A stretch of DNA of 64,000 nucleotides from Beroe forskalii (Eukaryota > Ctenophora > Nuda > Beroida > Beroidae), in the NCBI GenBank assembly GCA_011033025.1, contig WFMF01000251.1, positions 1 through 64,000 on the forward strand, read 5' to 3'. A program made the translations under genes and the position numbers. The notes under the pieces are model-generated. The model saw only the letters and a list, made by a program, of their open reading frames with translations. It was not told where the DNA came from and made no database searches. Numbering within the stretch: position 1 is the stretch's first letter; each line of letters opens with the position of its first letter. This document shows positions 39,340 to 52,345 of this stretch, piece after piece.

Positions 39340-42230
39340 GTGATAAGGTGCACAACTCCATGAAGTTGCTTAATGCTGACCTTCAACTGACCTGACTCTC
39401 TTCAAATCTGTTTGAAGACAGGTCAACTCCACCTTAGTCAGTCGTGGAAGAGTTAATTTGACAACCACTGTCGAATTTATTATTGACATAATATCATGAT
39501 ATTTATGAACTATTTTAATCATGATGCATGGCAAAGACAATAATAGATAATGATCTAATGAAGAGTGCATGAATTCATGTCGTAATTATGCCGCAATTCA
39601 TGTCGTAATTTCCACGTGGTCCTACCAGTAGACATTGCGTCAGGATTATTTAAAACTCTGTACAATCATCCTCATACTGGAGCTCCAATATGGTCATGGC
39701 AGAGCATGTCAAGGACAGATTGCCGCATATTATTTTATATCGAATAAAAATGTTGCAAGCAAGCCTCGGTGCTGTACAGCAAGCATCTAGGGAGCTCTCC
39801 AATGATCGACCGATTGCATTATTGACACTCATTTAAACGTAGATCATCTCTCAAAGTATGTGCACCAAGGTTTTTGTCAAATCCCTTATGAGCTGGCGGA
39901 TTGCCCACTTAGTCCTAGAGAGCTACTGGACAGTGATACTTGATTACTTTGATATTACATGAAAACTTGAAAAGTCTTAGGAGCCATTGCTGCAGTTAAA
40001 ATAAATAAACAACGGTTAATGCTTAAAAACATTCATGTTTCATCTGTCACGGCTTTTCATCGAAAAATAAATTACTATGAACATATTATATGAAATGAAT
40101 AATTCACTTATAAAATGCAAGGAACCCATAAACTCAAACCCATATTATACCTTTCAATAAACCGCACAACACTGCACCAGACCTAAGGGGAAATATACGA
40201 ACCAGTTGTAACGGAGACTTAAGAAGATGCCACCGACCGGAAAATCCATGACTAACCCACTAAAGCTGTCAAAACCACGAGAAATGTGCGCTGCAGAAGT
40301 GGAGTAAACAAGCACTCCACATACTTAACGGTCTTAAAGCCAATTAATTTGTTGAGCTGAACATATTATTATCGGTGGTCTTGTTATAGTGCAACACATT
40401 GCTAGATCTTTACAGCTTTTGTAGTATGCATGTATGTTCGGCTTTATGATCGGTCATTCGATCCTGTTTTTTCAGTCTTTACGTCTTCAGATTTATTGAG
40501 GCAGGCAGTACTGTGGCACACTTCCTGATGTCATTATCATTAAGAATGCTGATCTATTTATATCAAAATTAATTCAAAATTAACTAGCAGACAAACTTTA
40601 TCAATTAAGATTTAGTCGACTACTAATTTATCTAACATTGATTTTCGTGACATTTAGAATTTGATCCACACACTATTAAAGTATTAAGAGTGTTTTTACA
40701 GTCGTTACAGTAGTACCTAAAGGAGAAAATTTCAGCCTTCTTGAACCAAAAGACGAATGATCAAAATTGAGAACTGAATTCAGTCCTGGATAATCATATA
40801 AATGACGGCCAAAAATATTTTCATCCCTTTAACTTTTTAGAACCCCATGTCCTTATCTTTCCTTTGGTTCAAAGTATGATATCATCTTGGTAAAAACTCT
40901 CAAATCAAAAGCTTCATAATTATGAGGGTGTACTAAATAGCTAGGTACTAGGTACCTATCGTAATAACAACATCAGAATAAAAATGTCAAATTATTAATG
41001 AGAATAGAAATAAATTCAGAGCATTGTGGTTATTATATAATAATGAATGATAATTGATGGATTTCATGATATATGACTTGTAAATTACCTTATTTTAGTT
41101 GTTGTTGACTTGTCAAACTCCAAAGCGGTAGATAGTTTTGATTTAATAGAAGCCATTTTCCCTGCTGCAAGATAAGGAAAATGAGTTTTCGTGAGGTATT
41201 GAGTATTTTGCACTTCAGGAGGCAAACTAAAATTCCCAATGAACTCTGGTAAACACTGGAAAATTCCCCCAGCATTTGCCAGCAGTTTTTCAGCTTTTTC
41301 TCATGTAGATGATGCAAGAGTTCACCAGCTGCATTTACTGACTTTTTGGTGAATCCTGTTAAATAATGGCAAACATCGGTGGTCACAGCCCAGACATTTT
41401 TTCTGAAATGGGGGCAAACACAGATACAAACTTAGAAAGAGTGCAAATGTGACAACCAAATGTGGAACATTCAATATGGGTAGGGTAGCATGCTACAATG
41501 CAGTGAAGTGTATCACCCAAAAGTTGATATAATATAGAGAATTGGTATAATTGCCTGAATTATAGGATTAAAATAAGCCAACAAGGCATCTCAATATCTC
41601 ATACATTTTTTCTTGTTTTCCTCAATTATCATAGATACCTAGGCCTAAACTAGTTCAAATAGTAGCTGAATACCTTAACAGTACAAGCTCAGATCTCAGA
41701 TCTCAAATCCTACCCAGAAGTCAGGGAACACCTACAATTTAGTCTTGATAAGTTGAAATTGGTCCTCTCCCAAAACATCAAGATCATCCCCTGGGCCCTG
41801 ATTCATCTCAACCCTGCCTTTACTAATAAGCAAACCAACAATTTCGTTTTTCAGTTGATCTGCGACATTCAGTCCTTCCAGTAAAAAATCCTTCTATTAA
41901 TTGTACGACTGTTCTCCATAAATAAGGTAATACAAGATTTATCTTCAGTAATGATCTTAAGATGTTTTTGAAAGCTGTGCTGGCAGATAATGAGCAGTGA
42001 TGATTCAACATCATATGACTCAAGGACTCAGAATATTATGAAGTTGTATGAGGAAAGGTGAACAACATGCTCAGTGAAAGTGTGTAAGTTGTTCTATGGA
42101 ACAGCTCTTGATTAACGACTGCTACTTTGTTGGGACAAGATCTGTGCACCTGAAAGTTATTTTTCAAAGCAGTGAAGTACAGCATTGCTGCTGAGAAATA
42201 AAATGAACATACATATGGCCTGCTTAAGTT
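39340..42230. other. Unassigned AT-rich sequence
   Basis: No exon is supported. On the minus strand, 41090-41386 is open with a stretch LPEFIGNFSLPPEVQNTQ in one frame and HLHEKKLKNCWQMLGEF in another. It may be a decayed mobile-element ORF but is not recognised. Confidence 0.35.
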
Positions 42231-42400
42231 GAGAGTTGTCTTTATTTCACCTGACAGAACTCCTGAAGAAAGGGAGGAGAGGAAAGAACTCATTTCACAG
42301 TTGAGGGAGAAGATGAGGAGTGATTGCCAATGATACCACTACATCAGCAATGGTGCAGTGTGTGGCAGAAAAAGGGAGCCAACCCCATCACCTCAGACTG
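42225..42400 (+). pseudogene. ORF1-type retroposon fragment (C-terminal end)
   Basis: Encodes RVVFISPDRTPEEREERKE, LISQLREKMRSD before a stop, the conserved PDRT block of the window's ORF1 family. The N-terminal part is missing or unrecognisable. Confidence 0.55.
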
Positions 42401-43780
42401 CACCTTCGTCTTTGTCCTTAGCCTCCATTGTCATCCTCCATCCCTTGGACAACTCCTCAGGCAGCTAAGAACCTTGTCAATGTTGTGAACCCTCACCCTG
42501 CCCCACACCTAATGTGACTTGCTTAATATCCTCCACCCTTTTGAGCATGTGCATATATTCTCTGATTTTGAGTGCTGTTTATGTGCCTATGTGTGTACTG
42601 ATTTGAAGCAGTGGCAATCAGGCCATGATGTGCAGCAGACTCATGCCTCTATGGCATCTCAATGTACTAGTGAGCTTGAAGTCTTATTGTTGATCTTTCT
42701 TCAAGACATCAATCAATCTGCAAGACTTTTCTCCAACTTCATACTTGAACACCAACATCCTTTAGGTAATGCAATGTGGAGAGCAGTAGGATTTAAGTGA
42801 GTGACACCAAGATGAGTGGTGTGCAGGCACCATCAGTCCAATATCTACCTCAGCTTTTGGGGTTTTAAAATTGCGAGAGCTTTTTATGAGGTAGGCCCCC
42901 AGCAGTCACCCCCTGGTACCAGGGTATAGCACCATCAAGTGCAGTGACCACCTGCCTGAATGAAACTGAAACTTGCTCTTTGGTCTTTGTTTGTACTCCA
43001 AGCATCAAGAAATTAAGCAACACACTTAGTGAAGAGAAGTAGAGGACCAGTGGATGGATCCAGGTTATTTGTGACCTTTTACATTGCACATTAATAAAAT
43101 CAATGCAAGTGGCATGCATCCTGATCCAAAACTCCATCTTGAGAGATGCTTCTCTTGAAAATCAGGGTTAAAACATATTTGAATTAAAAAGAAAATTTAA
43201 AAGAAATAAAATTGCTGTGAGCAATAGATATTATCATTTGTTTGACTAGTCATTTGCTTCACTAATAACTGACAGAGTTTGCCACAAACTGGTGAACAAG
43301 TTCACTACAATATTGGTTGTGTTGTAGAGATTATAATTGACATGAGCTTCACAGCAAACTTGTAAACCAAATACTATTGGCAAATGATTTTTCACAGTTC
43401 ACTGGTGAACAATTGTTTGCCTAGAGTTCTGGGCAAACCTTTGACAAATGATTGTTTGCTGCATATGAACTTTTATTCACTGCAAAGAACAATTTGCTAC
43501 AACTGTGACCCAACCCTTATGTAAACCTAACTCTAACCCTTACACTGTGAGGGTTAGGGGTCAAGGGCTTAGGTCAGTCAGGCTTTTTGTGACTAACAAT
43601 CAATCCTGGTGAACTTTTCTGACTTCCTAAGCCCACATAGGTGTAAATACACATGAACAGCAATCATTTGCTTCAGATAATTGTTTGCCACAGAGTCTGC
43701 ATGAAATAAGTTTCTACAAACAGTTTGCCAGCCAGCAAACCTTGAGGTCCAACAGTATCGTCATTGCTTGCCAAGCATTT
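42400..43780. other. Unassigned sequence rich in TTTGCC/GGCAAA words
   Basis: From about 43200 to 43780, variants of TTTGCCA and CAAATGATTGTTTGC recur without clear periodicity, probably decayed foldback sequence. Telomere-like AACCCT/AGGGTT words lie at 43510-43570. Confidence 0.4.
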
Positions 43781-43784
43781 GCCT

Positions 43785-43960
43785 TCCCCTAACCAGGGGC
43801 GTCACGCACTCCGTCCATGTAACCAGGGTCCTGGTTAACCAGGACCCTGGTTTCATGCACATAGTGCGCAACACCCCTGGTTAGGGGAAGGCAAATTGTT
43901 ATATCATTTTTGGCAAATGCTTGCCCTGATTAGGGCATGCATTTGCCAAAAATGATATAA
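43785..43960. repeat. Two adjacent hairpins
   Basis: GCCTTCCCCTAACCAGGGG near 43790 is mirrored by CCCCTGGTTAGGGGAAGGC near 43890, with a second inner palindrome CCAGGGTCCTGG / CCAGGACCCTGG. Immediately after, TATATCATTTTTGGCAAATG (about 43899) is mirrored at 43958. Likely MITE termini or a compound foldback. Confidence 0.65.
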
Positions 43961-44189
43961 AAACTGTGGATGAATGCTGGTAGAGTTCACTGGCTTTGGC
44001 AGCATGAGCAATTCATCAGCATTAACACCATTAAACTCTGGTTAATAATCACTTACAGGCTGCAGCCAGAAGTGGTAAGCAGGTAGCATTTGATTAAGTT
44101 TTGTTATGTTTAATTTTGTCAGACATTGTCTGACCCCTTCGCCTTCGGCGGGCACGTCCGCCAAAGGCAACGTCTGACAACCCTTGATC

Positions 44190-45610
44190 AGAAGAGATCA
44201 AGAAACAAGAGCAGGTTTTTAAGCTACAAGAGGAGCTGATCAATGCGAAGGACTCTCAGTTGCAGGAGCTGAAGGACTTGGTTGTGACGTCTGTTGGAAA
44301 CAGGTAAACAAACACCATTGAGACACAGCTGAAGTCATACAGTGAGGCAGTGCAGGACTCAAAGAATAATGGAAGTGTTTTGGATCAGAAAGTACTGAAA
44401 TCAGTCGTGAAGAACATAATAATAATAATAATTTAAACTTATAGATTATAGTGGCACATCAACTTAATTAATTGCACAGGTGTGCCACGAAAACAATGGA
44501 ATCAATAAATGCTTTGACAGTGCACTAATACAACATAAAAACTGATAAATAATTCCACATAATTTAAAATACTGCAAGATAAGTTTTAACTTAAGCACTG
44601 TCAGAATATCAAAACCTTTATATACAGAAATAATTCAAACAATTGTTAGATAATATTAAAAGCTTGATTAAATAAATAAGTTTTGAGTGCACATTTGAAA
44701 ATCTCAATTGATGAGCAAGATTTCAGTTCTAGAGGGAGGCTATTCCATAGTTTAGGCCCACATTTTTCAAAGGAACGTTCACCAAAATGGGAAAGAACTC
44801 TAGGTTCATGCAAGTAAATAGAATGATTATATAACATGGTTGCAGAAGAAGACAGGAGCCGTAACTTGGTGATATTTGGTCTGACAGAGGAACCAGAAGA
44901 GAATGTCAATAAGAGAGTCAGCGAAGTTCTAGAGGCAGCTGCAGTCGGAGAGAAGCCAAAGTTTGAAGCATGCAGGATCAGAGTGAAGGGTAAACAGAAA
45001 ACTCCGAGGCCAGTAAAAGTTGCAGTCTCTTGTTCAGACATTGTTACTCAGATCTTCAGGAAAGCAAAGCTGTTAAGAGATTCAGAGAAGTACAAGTAAG
45101 TCTTCATCTGCCCGGATAGGACACTAGAGGAACGTGAGGTGCATCACCATTTGGTCATACAACTTAAAGCAAAAAGAACTGCTGAACCCAATAAACTTCA
45201 TTTCATAAAAGGCGGTCATGTAATGAGTACTGATTAGATCATTATATCAATTAAAGTAAAAGTAAAGTAAAGTAAAGTAAGCATAATGGTATTGAACCAT
45301 CTCTAATCTCACACTCAATTGATCAATATCAAATGTTAACAATTATTTAGCACCATTTCACTCTAGTGCCCATTCCATAGTAACATTTATAAAAAGCAAT
45401 TTTACAATTTCCCCTTACTAGATCTTGTCATTTTATTTTGAATATTCATTATGCAATTATGTATCCATTAAATGCAATTTTGCAAAGGGTTTCAATAGCC
45501 CCAGTTTGTTAATTTCATGTTATTCAGTTGCGTGTAATCTACAGTCAGAATAGTTCTTATGACTGTCATTGCTCACACAAAACTGAACAGTTTTCGCGGT
45601 ATTGCTTTCA
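44190..45610 (+). pseudogene. ORF1-only retroposon copy D, 5'-truncated and interrupted
   Basis: Closest relative is the copy at 57008-58404. It begins inside the coiled coil (IKKQEQV equivalent) and runs to KSVVKN at 44418. A LINE fragment interrupts it, and it resumes at 44837 with VAEEDRSRNLVIFGLTEEPE. A nonsense codon TAA at about 45097 stands where the relative has CGA, followed by VFICPDRTLEEREVH. Its 3' UTR (CACACAAAACTGAACAGTTT near 45575) is cut by the large LINE at about 45615. Confidence 0.65.
44419..44836 (-). mobile_element. 5'-truncated LINE 3' end inserted in copy D
   Basis: On the minus strand it encodes the end of a LINE reverse-transcriptase ORF: FGERSFEKCGPKLWNSLPLE, LKSCSSIEIFKCALKTYLFN. 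It ends in ATT/ATA-type trinucleotide repeats at 44419-44437. AACAT borders both sides as a candidate target duplication. It is a different family from the 45.6-50.4 kb LINE. Confidence 0.65.
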
Positions 45611-46287
45611 TTTAGTTTATTTTAAAATAAAATAAAATAAAATAATTGTTTTGATGAAATACATCAACACTCTTGTCCACAAAATATCTATGTTTCATTG
45701 AACAGTACGCTGGATCTTCCAGCCCAAGTCATCTTAACATTAACACTGAAAAATAAATACAGTAACAATAAAGCAATAACTGATTTAGTACGGTTAATAA
45801 ATTAATAAATAATACTTTTGATAGCAATTAACAGCAGCAATCAATTCCACGCCTAGTTTAAAAATACACATAATAATATAATATAATATAATGATTTTAC
45901 TATAAAGTAACTCGATTAACTCTATTAAAATAAGCTAATAAACTTCATCATTCGTTTCCACACCTTATATCCAAGGTGTCCAAAATAGAATAAAAATTCC
46001 ACAATCTAATACTTCACTATTATTTCATACCTTCACAAGGTACCCCCAGTCTAAAGTCAGAATTGTGAAAATAGAAATAAAGATGAACATAATAAGTTAA
46101 TTGACCCTGCTTGAATTAAAAAATGGTATAATAATAAATAATTGACTGAATTCTGAAATAAATAATTGAGCCATAGTTAGAATCCAAAATGCTAATAAGC
46201 AAAACCAGTGAAAATAACAAAACTGATTTTATCATGAATACCTACAAAAAACTACTGTCAATAAACAAATATAAAGACACCTGCTAA

Positions 46288-47046
46288 CTATGCAATAGTA
46301 CTTGGTCTGACATAGGTGTTAATACCTTTTCTCTTTGCAATATATTTGTTTTCCATCAAAAAGTTATTAAACTTCGATTTATTTTCTAGATAACCAACTC
46401 CTTCAATCTTGTCTAATATAAGATTTGAAACTTGCCAATAGTTGTCAGCATTTTCATGTAAACATTCATTCTTGAAAACTTCCAAATTACTCTTAAATGC
46501 ATTCACATCATTTGAAGACTTAACATAGTTTGGTAGCTTATTCCAGTAATTACGAACCCTTTCAGGCAGAAAATGAGCTCTTAATTTGCAAATATCAGAA
46601 ACACTAGATTTAACACTTTTATGTAAAATGTTCTTTCCTGACCTACCAAGTCTAAATATATTTTCACCATATTGAACTTTATCATTTAATATTTTATATG
46701 TTTCAATAAGGTCACCTCTTAATCTCCTTTCACCTAATGTTGTAGATTAAGCTTCTTCAAACGCTCACTATATGGTAAAAAGTCCAATATCATCAACTAA
46801 TCTTGTAAATCTACGCTGTACAGATTCAAGCTCTAAAATAGTTGACCAGTTTCCATGGCAAATACTTGTGTTCCAAATTTGAACACAATACTCTAACTTT
46901 GGTCTTATCATTGTTTTATAGATACGAATTAAAATAGCTGGATCACGAGTAAGCATGTTTCTAGTTACCCAAGCAATCATTTTATTAGCATCTTTAATAC
47001 AAGCAGCTTCTACTAGGGCTTCAGCATAAGGACCTTCCAACTTCAT
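46288..47046 (-). pseudogene. LINE RT C-terminal region
   Basis: Two open pieces (47046-46768 and 46506-46288) plus a frameshifted middle encode the LINE thumb/C-terminal region, including DPAILIRIYKTMIRPKLEY and a final INTYVRPSTIA before a stop. Confidence 0.65.
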
Positions 47047-47628
47047 GGAGCACTGAGGATTATAATGTTAGCAAGTTGGCATGCCTCTCATAATTTTTCT
47101 TTTTTTTTTCTTTTTTGTTGGACTGTAGCTCTCTTATGTGAATGATGAATCTACACTCAATGAAACTCAATAGTATTAGGTAGGTATCGAGGTTGACTGG
47201 CCCTCATCTCATTTTTGATCTTTAATAGTTGCCCACTTTATTATTTATTGTTTGTTGATTGATTAATAAATTGATTTGCTATATTTTATTTGATAGAATA
47301 GTAAAGACAAAATAGTAAAAATGATCCTCTTTACAAACAATTCCAAAGGCTTCTCAAAATAGAACCATAAAATCAATGCTGGAGTAGTCTGCATCATCAT
47401 CAAAGATAAGTACCTGCCTAAGCAACAGCAATCAAACCTAGTAATAAAAGTTGCTATACAAAATTAAAACGTGGAACAGCTTGAGTTGTGGTGTACACAA
47501 TAGCGAACAGCACGAGTACCCTTGTGCCCCTTAAGCTGTTCACAGCTCTTTGAGATGGTGCAGGCATACTAGCCTATATTTCGTGCTATGTTATATATTT
47601 AATTGTCCTGTAAAGATTGGCGCAAATA

Positions 47629-48786
47629 TTAATTTTCTTGTTTTACTGAATTTTCTTGTTTTACTGAAGAGTTAATGTTGTCTTTCCATTTTAATTGATT
47701 ATTCACAACAATTCCAAGATCTTTCTCAGATTGCACACTATCTAAAACAATTTCATCTATTCTATATTCATTCAAGGGATTATTATTATAATCAAAATGC
47801 ATGACTTTGCATTTCTTAGTATTGAACTTAAGAAGCCACAAAGATTCCCAGTTTTCAAGTGATTTAAGATCAATGTCAACAGTTTCTTGGTTATCAATGC
47901 TTGCATTTACAATTAACTTCAAGTCATCAGCAAATAACTTTGTTAGATTATTGATAATGCCAGGAAGATCATTAATATATAGAATAAATAACAAGGGACC
48001 CAAGACTGAGCCCTGAGGCACTCCAGATAGTACTTTTCTAAAAGATGAATAGTTTCCCCTAACACAAGTACGTAAAGTATGTTCACTTAGGAAGTCCTTT
48101 AAAATAGATAGTGTTGAGCCTTTGATGCCATAATTTTCCAACTTAGTGAGAAGCCTGTGATGAGGGACTGTGTCAAAAGCTTTGCAAAAATCAAAGTAAA
48201 ACAAATCAACAGGATATCCTGAGTCTAGAAGATCAATTATATGGCATCAACAGTCTCTAACCAATTTGATAAACAGGATTTGTTTTCAACAAAACCATGT
48301 TGGTGTTCACTAATATCATCCTTGACAAATTCTAAGACATGGTTTCTAATAAATTTCTCATAAACTTTACATAGGATGCGTCAAGGATACAGGTCTGTAG
48401 TTGAGAGGATCTGTCTTGGCATCTTTCTTGTGTAGACTGATGATGTTTGCAACTTTCCATAACTGAGGAACCTTCTGTTCATTAATACAATTGTTATATA
48501 GCAATGTAAGGCTCTTGAAAAAACCAGGGTTTCCAGCAAGGGCTTTCAGCAACTTAGGATGTATGTTGTCAGGACCAGAGCTCTTGAATATGTTTAAAGA
48601 CTTTAATTCATTTAAAACCTCCTCTTCAGAAATGTTAACATCAGAAATGGTCCTATCAACTGTCTTATAACAACTTTGAGGCAATGGACCATATGGTTCT
48701 TTTGTGAAAACAGAACTAAAACCATCTGCAAAACATTCAGCAGTTTCTTTGTCATTTGATGTCATGGATCCATCAGCTTTCTTCAA
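47629..48786 (-). pseudogene. LINE reverse transcriptase core
   Basis: 48786-48367 carries the finger region (GPDNIHPKLLKALAG, WKVANIISLHKKDAKTDPL, NYRPVSLT). 48204-47629 carries palm motifs A, B and C (FADD box). The 48205-48366 gap has frameshifts and stops where NWLETVDAI and LIDLLDSGYPV would lie. Confidence 0.8.
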
Positions 48787-49268
48787 TGCTGTTACAATTG
48801 ACTTGACATTTCTTCTTGAACGTAGATAAGAATAAAATGCCTTAGAATTGTGCTTCAGATCATTTGTTATAAGTTTCTCATATTTAACTTGCTTTCAATT
48901 CAACTGCATCGACTTCACCCTATCTCATGAGTGCTGTATTGAGATTTTCAATAGTTGGGCTTTCATTGAAAATCCCCCAACATTTATTCTTTGATCTGAT
49001 AGCACGCTTCAGGGAGGAATTTAACCAAGGAGTACTTCTTTGATTGTTGTCTTCAGAGTGATGATCGTACATTTAGGAAGTGAATCATTAACTTTTAACA
49101 ATTTACTGTGGATTTCTGACCACATTTCTTCAACATTCATGAACTCTTGCTCTTTTGAAAAAGCCCAATCAATGCTCTTTTGAGAGCTCTAATATGTCAT
49201 TATACTCCATTTTGACCAATTCCTTCTGACATCATCAGTTTCAGTTGAATGGACCTGATCAATTTTTA

Positions 49269-49648
49269 GGCGACTACTGGAGACTTGGTCGAAAATCGGG
49301 TTTAATGTAAAAACACACAAAATGTTGCTTTGAATATTTTTGTCTTACGTAATTCTTTATGCATCAGTTAGAAAACTAAATTCCTCAAGAAACAAATGGA
49401 GCTGGATTTGTGATTTTGACCTCGAAAAATTTAAGCCCATTTTACATATTTTGCCAAATTTTTGGCCCAAATGGGCTAAAAAGTTTTTCGGGGCCTAAAC
49501 CAAACATCTGGCTCCATTTGTTTCTGAAGAATTTCGTTTTCTAACTGATGCAAAACAATTGATGTCAAAATATTATTTGTATCGACATTTGTGTGCGTTT
49601 TTACATTAAACCTGATTTTCGATCAACCTAAGTCTATGCAGTCGCCTT
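49269..49648. mobile_element. Fully palindromic MITE inside the LINE
   Basis: The left part (AGGCGACTACTGGAGACTT, TCGAAAATCGGGTTTAATGT) is mirrored at the right end (ACATTAAACCTGATTTTCGA, AAGTCTATGCAGTCGCCT). The pairing continues inward through AAACAAATGGAGC / GCTCCATTTGTTT to a centre near 49450. A TTA borders both ends. LINE coding resumes on both sides (SMIVDLNV and QVHSTETDDVRRNWSKW), so it inserted into a pre-existing LINE. Confidence 0.75.
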
Positions 49649-50382
49649 ATGACATTCAGATCCACTATCATTGAAACATGGTCACTCTTACCAAGAGGAG
49701 GGAACATCTTAAAGTCATTGGAGAGAGATTCTTCAGATAAGAAGATCTGGTCAATTGTGCTTTCCTGGATTGAATCACCCCTTTTTCGGCACCTTGTCTT
49801 TTCATTCATAATCAACCATGATAACCCAGTGTCATGAGCTCCTTCAACGGAATTTCTGTTGTACTTTGATGCTATTGTCAGTAGAGTTCTTTGGTCCAAT
49901 GATATTGCCAGACAGCCAAGAGATATCAGGACAGTTGAAATCCCCAACAAGATCTTTTCAGTTTGATCATTACATGAAGCATTCTGAAGGAAGTGATCTA
50001 AAAATTCAGAGTTTTTGATCTTCATTTAGAGAAGATGAACGATAAAACACCCAATCAAAATATTTCCTATTTCAGTTTGTATGGTAACAGAAGTTGAGTC
50101 ATGGGATGAATGATGTGATTCCTCTACTGTTGCAATATGATTTTTTACATATATCACTGAGCCACCACCTTCACTTATCATTTGAGGCTTTTCTTCAGCG
50201 TCCAGGGAAATTTCTGTCACCTCTAACATTAAAAATCCAGGAAGATTAATCTCTGCATCCAGGGGATTTCTTTGTGGAAATGTGTTCTGCAATGCTGACA
50301 ATGTCAATGTTCTCAGAGAGTCAATGATAATTTTTAGCTCTAGCTTATTCATCAGTCCATTTGCATTTATTAGTAAACCCAT
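49649..50382 (-). pseudogene. LINE endonuclease domain
   Basis: Open pieces 50382-50026 and 50025-49606, separated by a stop/frameshift, carry the EEP-fold end: ESTIDQIFLSE and the catalytic-type KSDHVSM. The N-terminal part lies in poor sequence. Confidence 0.65.
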
Positions 50383-50799
50383 AATTGCTTCTTTCCTGTT
50401 TCTTTCCTCTTTTTCTCTTCCAACAATTTAGCCGCCTCTTCCTTAGCTTGCCTCAGAAAAAACTGAGCATCTCTATCCCAGCTCTGCAGAGTCTGGGTTC
50501 ACCCAGTGGGCATTAGACTTAAATCCTCTCTTGTCATTGTGCAAAAAATTTGCTATCTCTTCATTCTTAAAAACAACAACAAGGTCTGGGTTTTACTGCA
50601 TCATTGGTGTCTTTTGCAATTTTCAGTCCGGAAACATGTTACTGGTGCTTTCTGTCCATATCTAACTCATGACTGGGTATTCCATGTCTTTAGCCTTTCC
50701 TTGCTTCTACCACTCAGGTTTGACGTTTTGGCCTGGGACATTGCCGAACTTAACATTTTCTTTTTTTCCTTTCAATGCCACATTTATATTCACAAACCC

Positions 50800-52345
50800 T
50801 TTTAAAAAAACTGGTCCATTTGTTGTTTTATGACTTTTTTTTTGTCCCATCCCACAATCTTTTTAACAGTCTTTTCTGAGATTCCACCCCTCTAAAAGTC
50901 TTTTTTTACGGGCCCGTAACCTCAGCAAAAGCTAGCAAAATTTTTGTAACATCTTCCCCGTCATCCACTTACACTAGGTTCCTTGGGGGAGGGTTTTAAC
51001 CCTCCCCAAATTTCTTCTGAACATCATGGAGTTTTCCTTTTAATTTTTGGTAGGGGATCACAGATTTAGAAAAAAAAAGAAGGCAAACAAAAACAAAAAT
51101 TTCCAGGTTAAAACAGTTGCCCCCCCATTTGTTTTTAAAAGAACCCAAAACAATCAGTATGAAAGTTTTTTTTCACACAAGGAAAATGTTTTCCAATTTT
51201 TCTTTAAAAAAGAACCCTTTTTCACCATGCCTTTTTTTTGCAAGGTTTTGGTTTGATCTATAACCATAAGAAATTAAAGGGTTCCCAAAGAAAAAAATTT
51301 CCCCCTCCCAAAAGGATCCAAATCATTTGTCTTTTTTCTGCTGTATCCCAATCAAACCATTTCACTGTCCCAAAGCATTTGGGGTCAAGCTGTGGGGGAT
51401 TGGGCCAGATTTATTTGGAGTTATATCCATAGCAGGGAGTATAGAACAAAAATAATTAATAAAAACCTTCCAAAATTCCTTTGAAAATTTTGTTTTAAGT
51501 TAACAAAATTAATTTCCTTCCGTTTTACCGGCCCCAATGCAAAAGGACATCAAATTTTTAAATTAGGGTCAGGGAGTGGGAAGCATTTAAAAATGCCCGG
51601 GGCCTTTAAAAAAAAAACTGGGTGCGTTTTTTATTTTCCCCCCAAAAACCTTGGCTTACAAAAAACCGTGGGGCCCCATTTTAAAAACTGCGTGCCCCCC
51701 GCACTTAAAAAAAGTGGGGGACTTAAAAAAAAGTCGCCCCACTTAAAACTTGGTTTGAAAAAAATTTTAAAAAAGGCTTCCCCGCATTTAGAAACAGTGG
51801 GGCGTACTTAAAAAAAAAGTGGGGCGTTTAAAAAAAAAAATGCGCCGAAAAACAGTGGGGCCCCGCCCCAAAAAAAGTGGGGTCCCAAAAAAAGTGCGCG
51901 CGCCCAAAATTATGCCCGCCTTTGGGAAAAATCCGCGCGCCAAAAAAAGTGCGCGGAGGAACAGGAAAACGCATTTCCAAAAATGCGCGCACCTTTAAAA
52001 ATCAGGCCGACCCCGTTTTTTTCAACGTGTGGGACTTTAAAATATTTCGCGCTAAACAGCGTGGCGACAGAAAAAGCGGTGGCGCAAAGTCGCGCGCGCC
52101 CCAAATAACAGCGTACGCACTTTCCGGGAAATGGGGTGCGGGGAACCCGCCTTGGGCGGCCACCGGGGCGTTTCCGGCGCGCTGTTCAAAAAGGGGCGCG
52201 CCGCCTGGGTGGCGCGCGCTGTTTCCCAAAAATCAAAACGTTTTTCGGTGCGGGGCGCACTTTTTGAAACGTACACCCCAAAAGAGGCCCCGCACTAGAA
52301 AAAAAGTCGCGCCAAAAAAAATTACACCGCAGATCAAATTTAAAT
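50800..52345. other. Block of anomalous sequence, probable low-quality assembly
   Basis: From about 50800 the text becomes dominated by runs of A, T, G and C (AAAAAAAGTGGGG, CCCCCCAAAA). GC content then rises sharply toward 52000-52250 with CGCGCGCC words before normal AT-rich sequence returns at about 52350. No homology, periodicity or codon structure is seen. It begins inside what should be LINE ORF1, which degrades gradually. Open frames here should not be annotated. Confidence 0.6.

Larger units (their letters stand above)
45615..50500 (-). mobile_element. CR1/Jockey-like LINE, degenerate, with nested insertions
   Basis: The element runs right to left. 50500-50385 holds the end of an ORF1 (AQFFLRQAKEEAAKLLEE). 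50382-49650 holds an apurinic-type endonuclease (MGLLINANGLMNKLELK, KSDHVSMIVDLNV). A MITE sits at 49269-49648. The RT follows: SSGPDNIHPKLLK, YRPVSLT, FDFCKAFDTVPHH (motif A), SGVPQGSVLGPLLF (B), LFADDLKLI (C). About 590 bp of unrelated sequence with a T-run interrupts at 47047-47640. Then the C-terminus (ANKMIAWVTRNML, IRPKLEYCVQIWN, RVRNYWNKLPNYVKSS) ends at 46288, and a 3' UTR ends in ATTTT repeats at about 45618-45640. Several frameshifts make it inactive. Confidence 0.8.
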
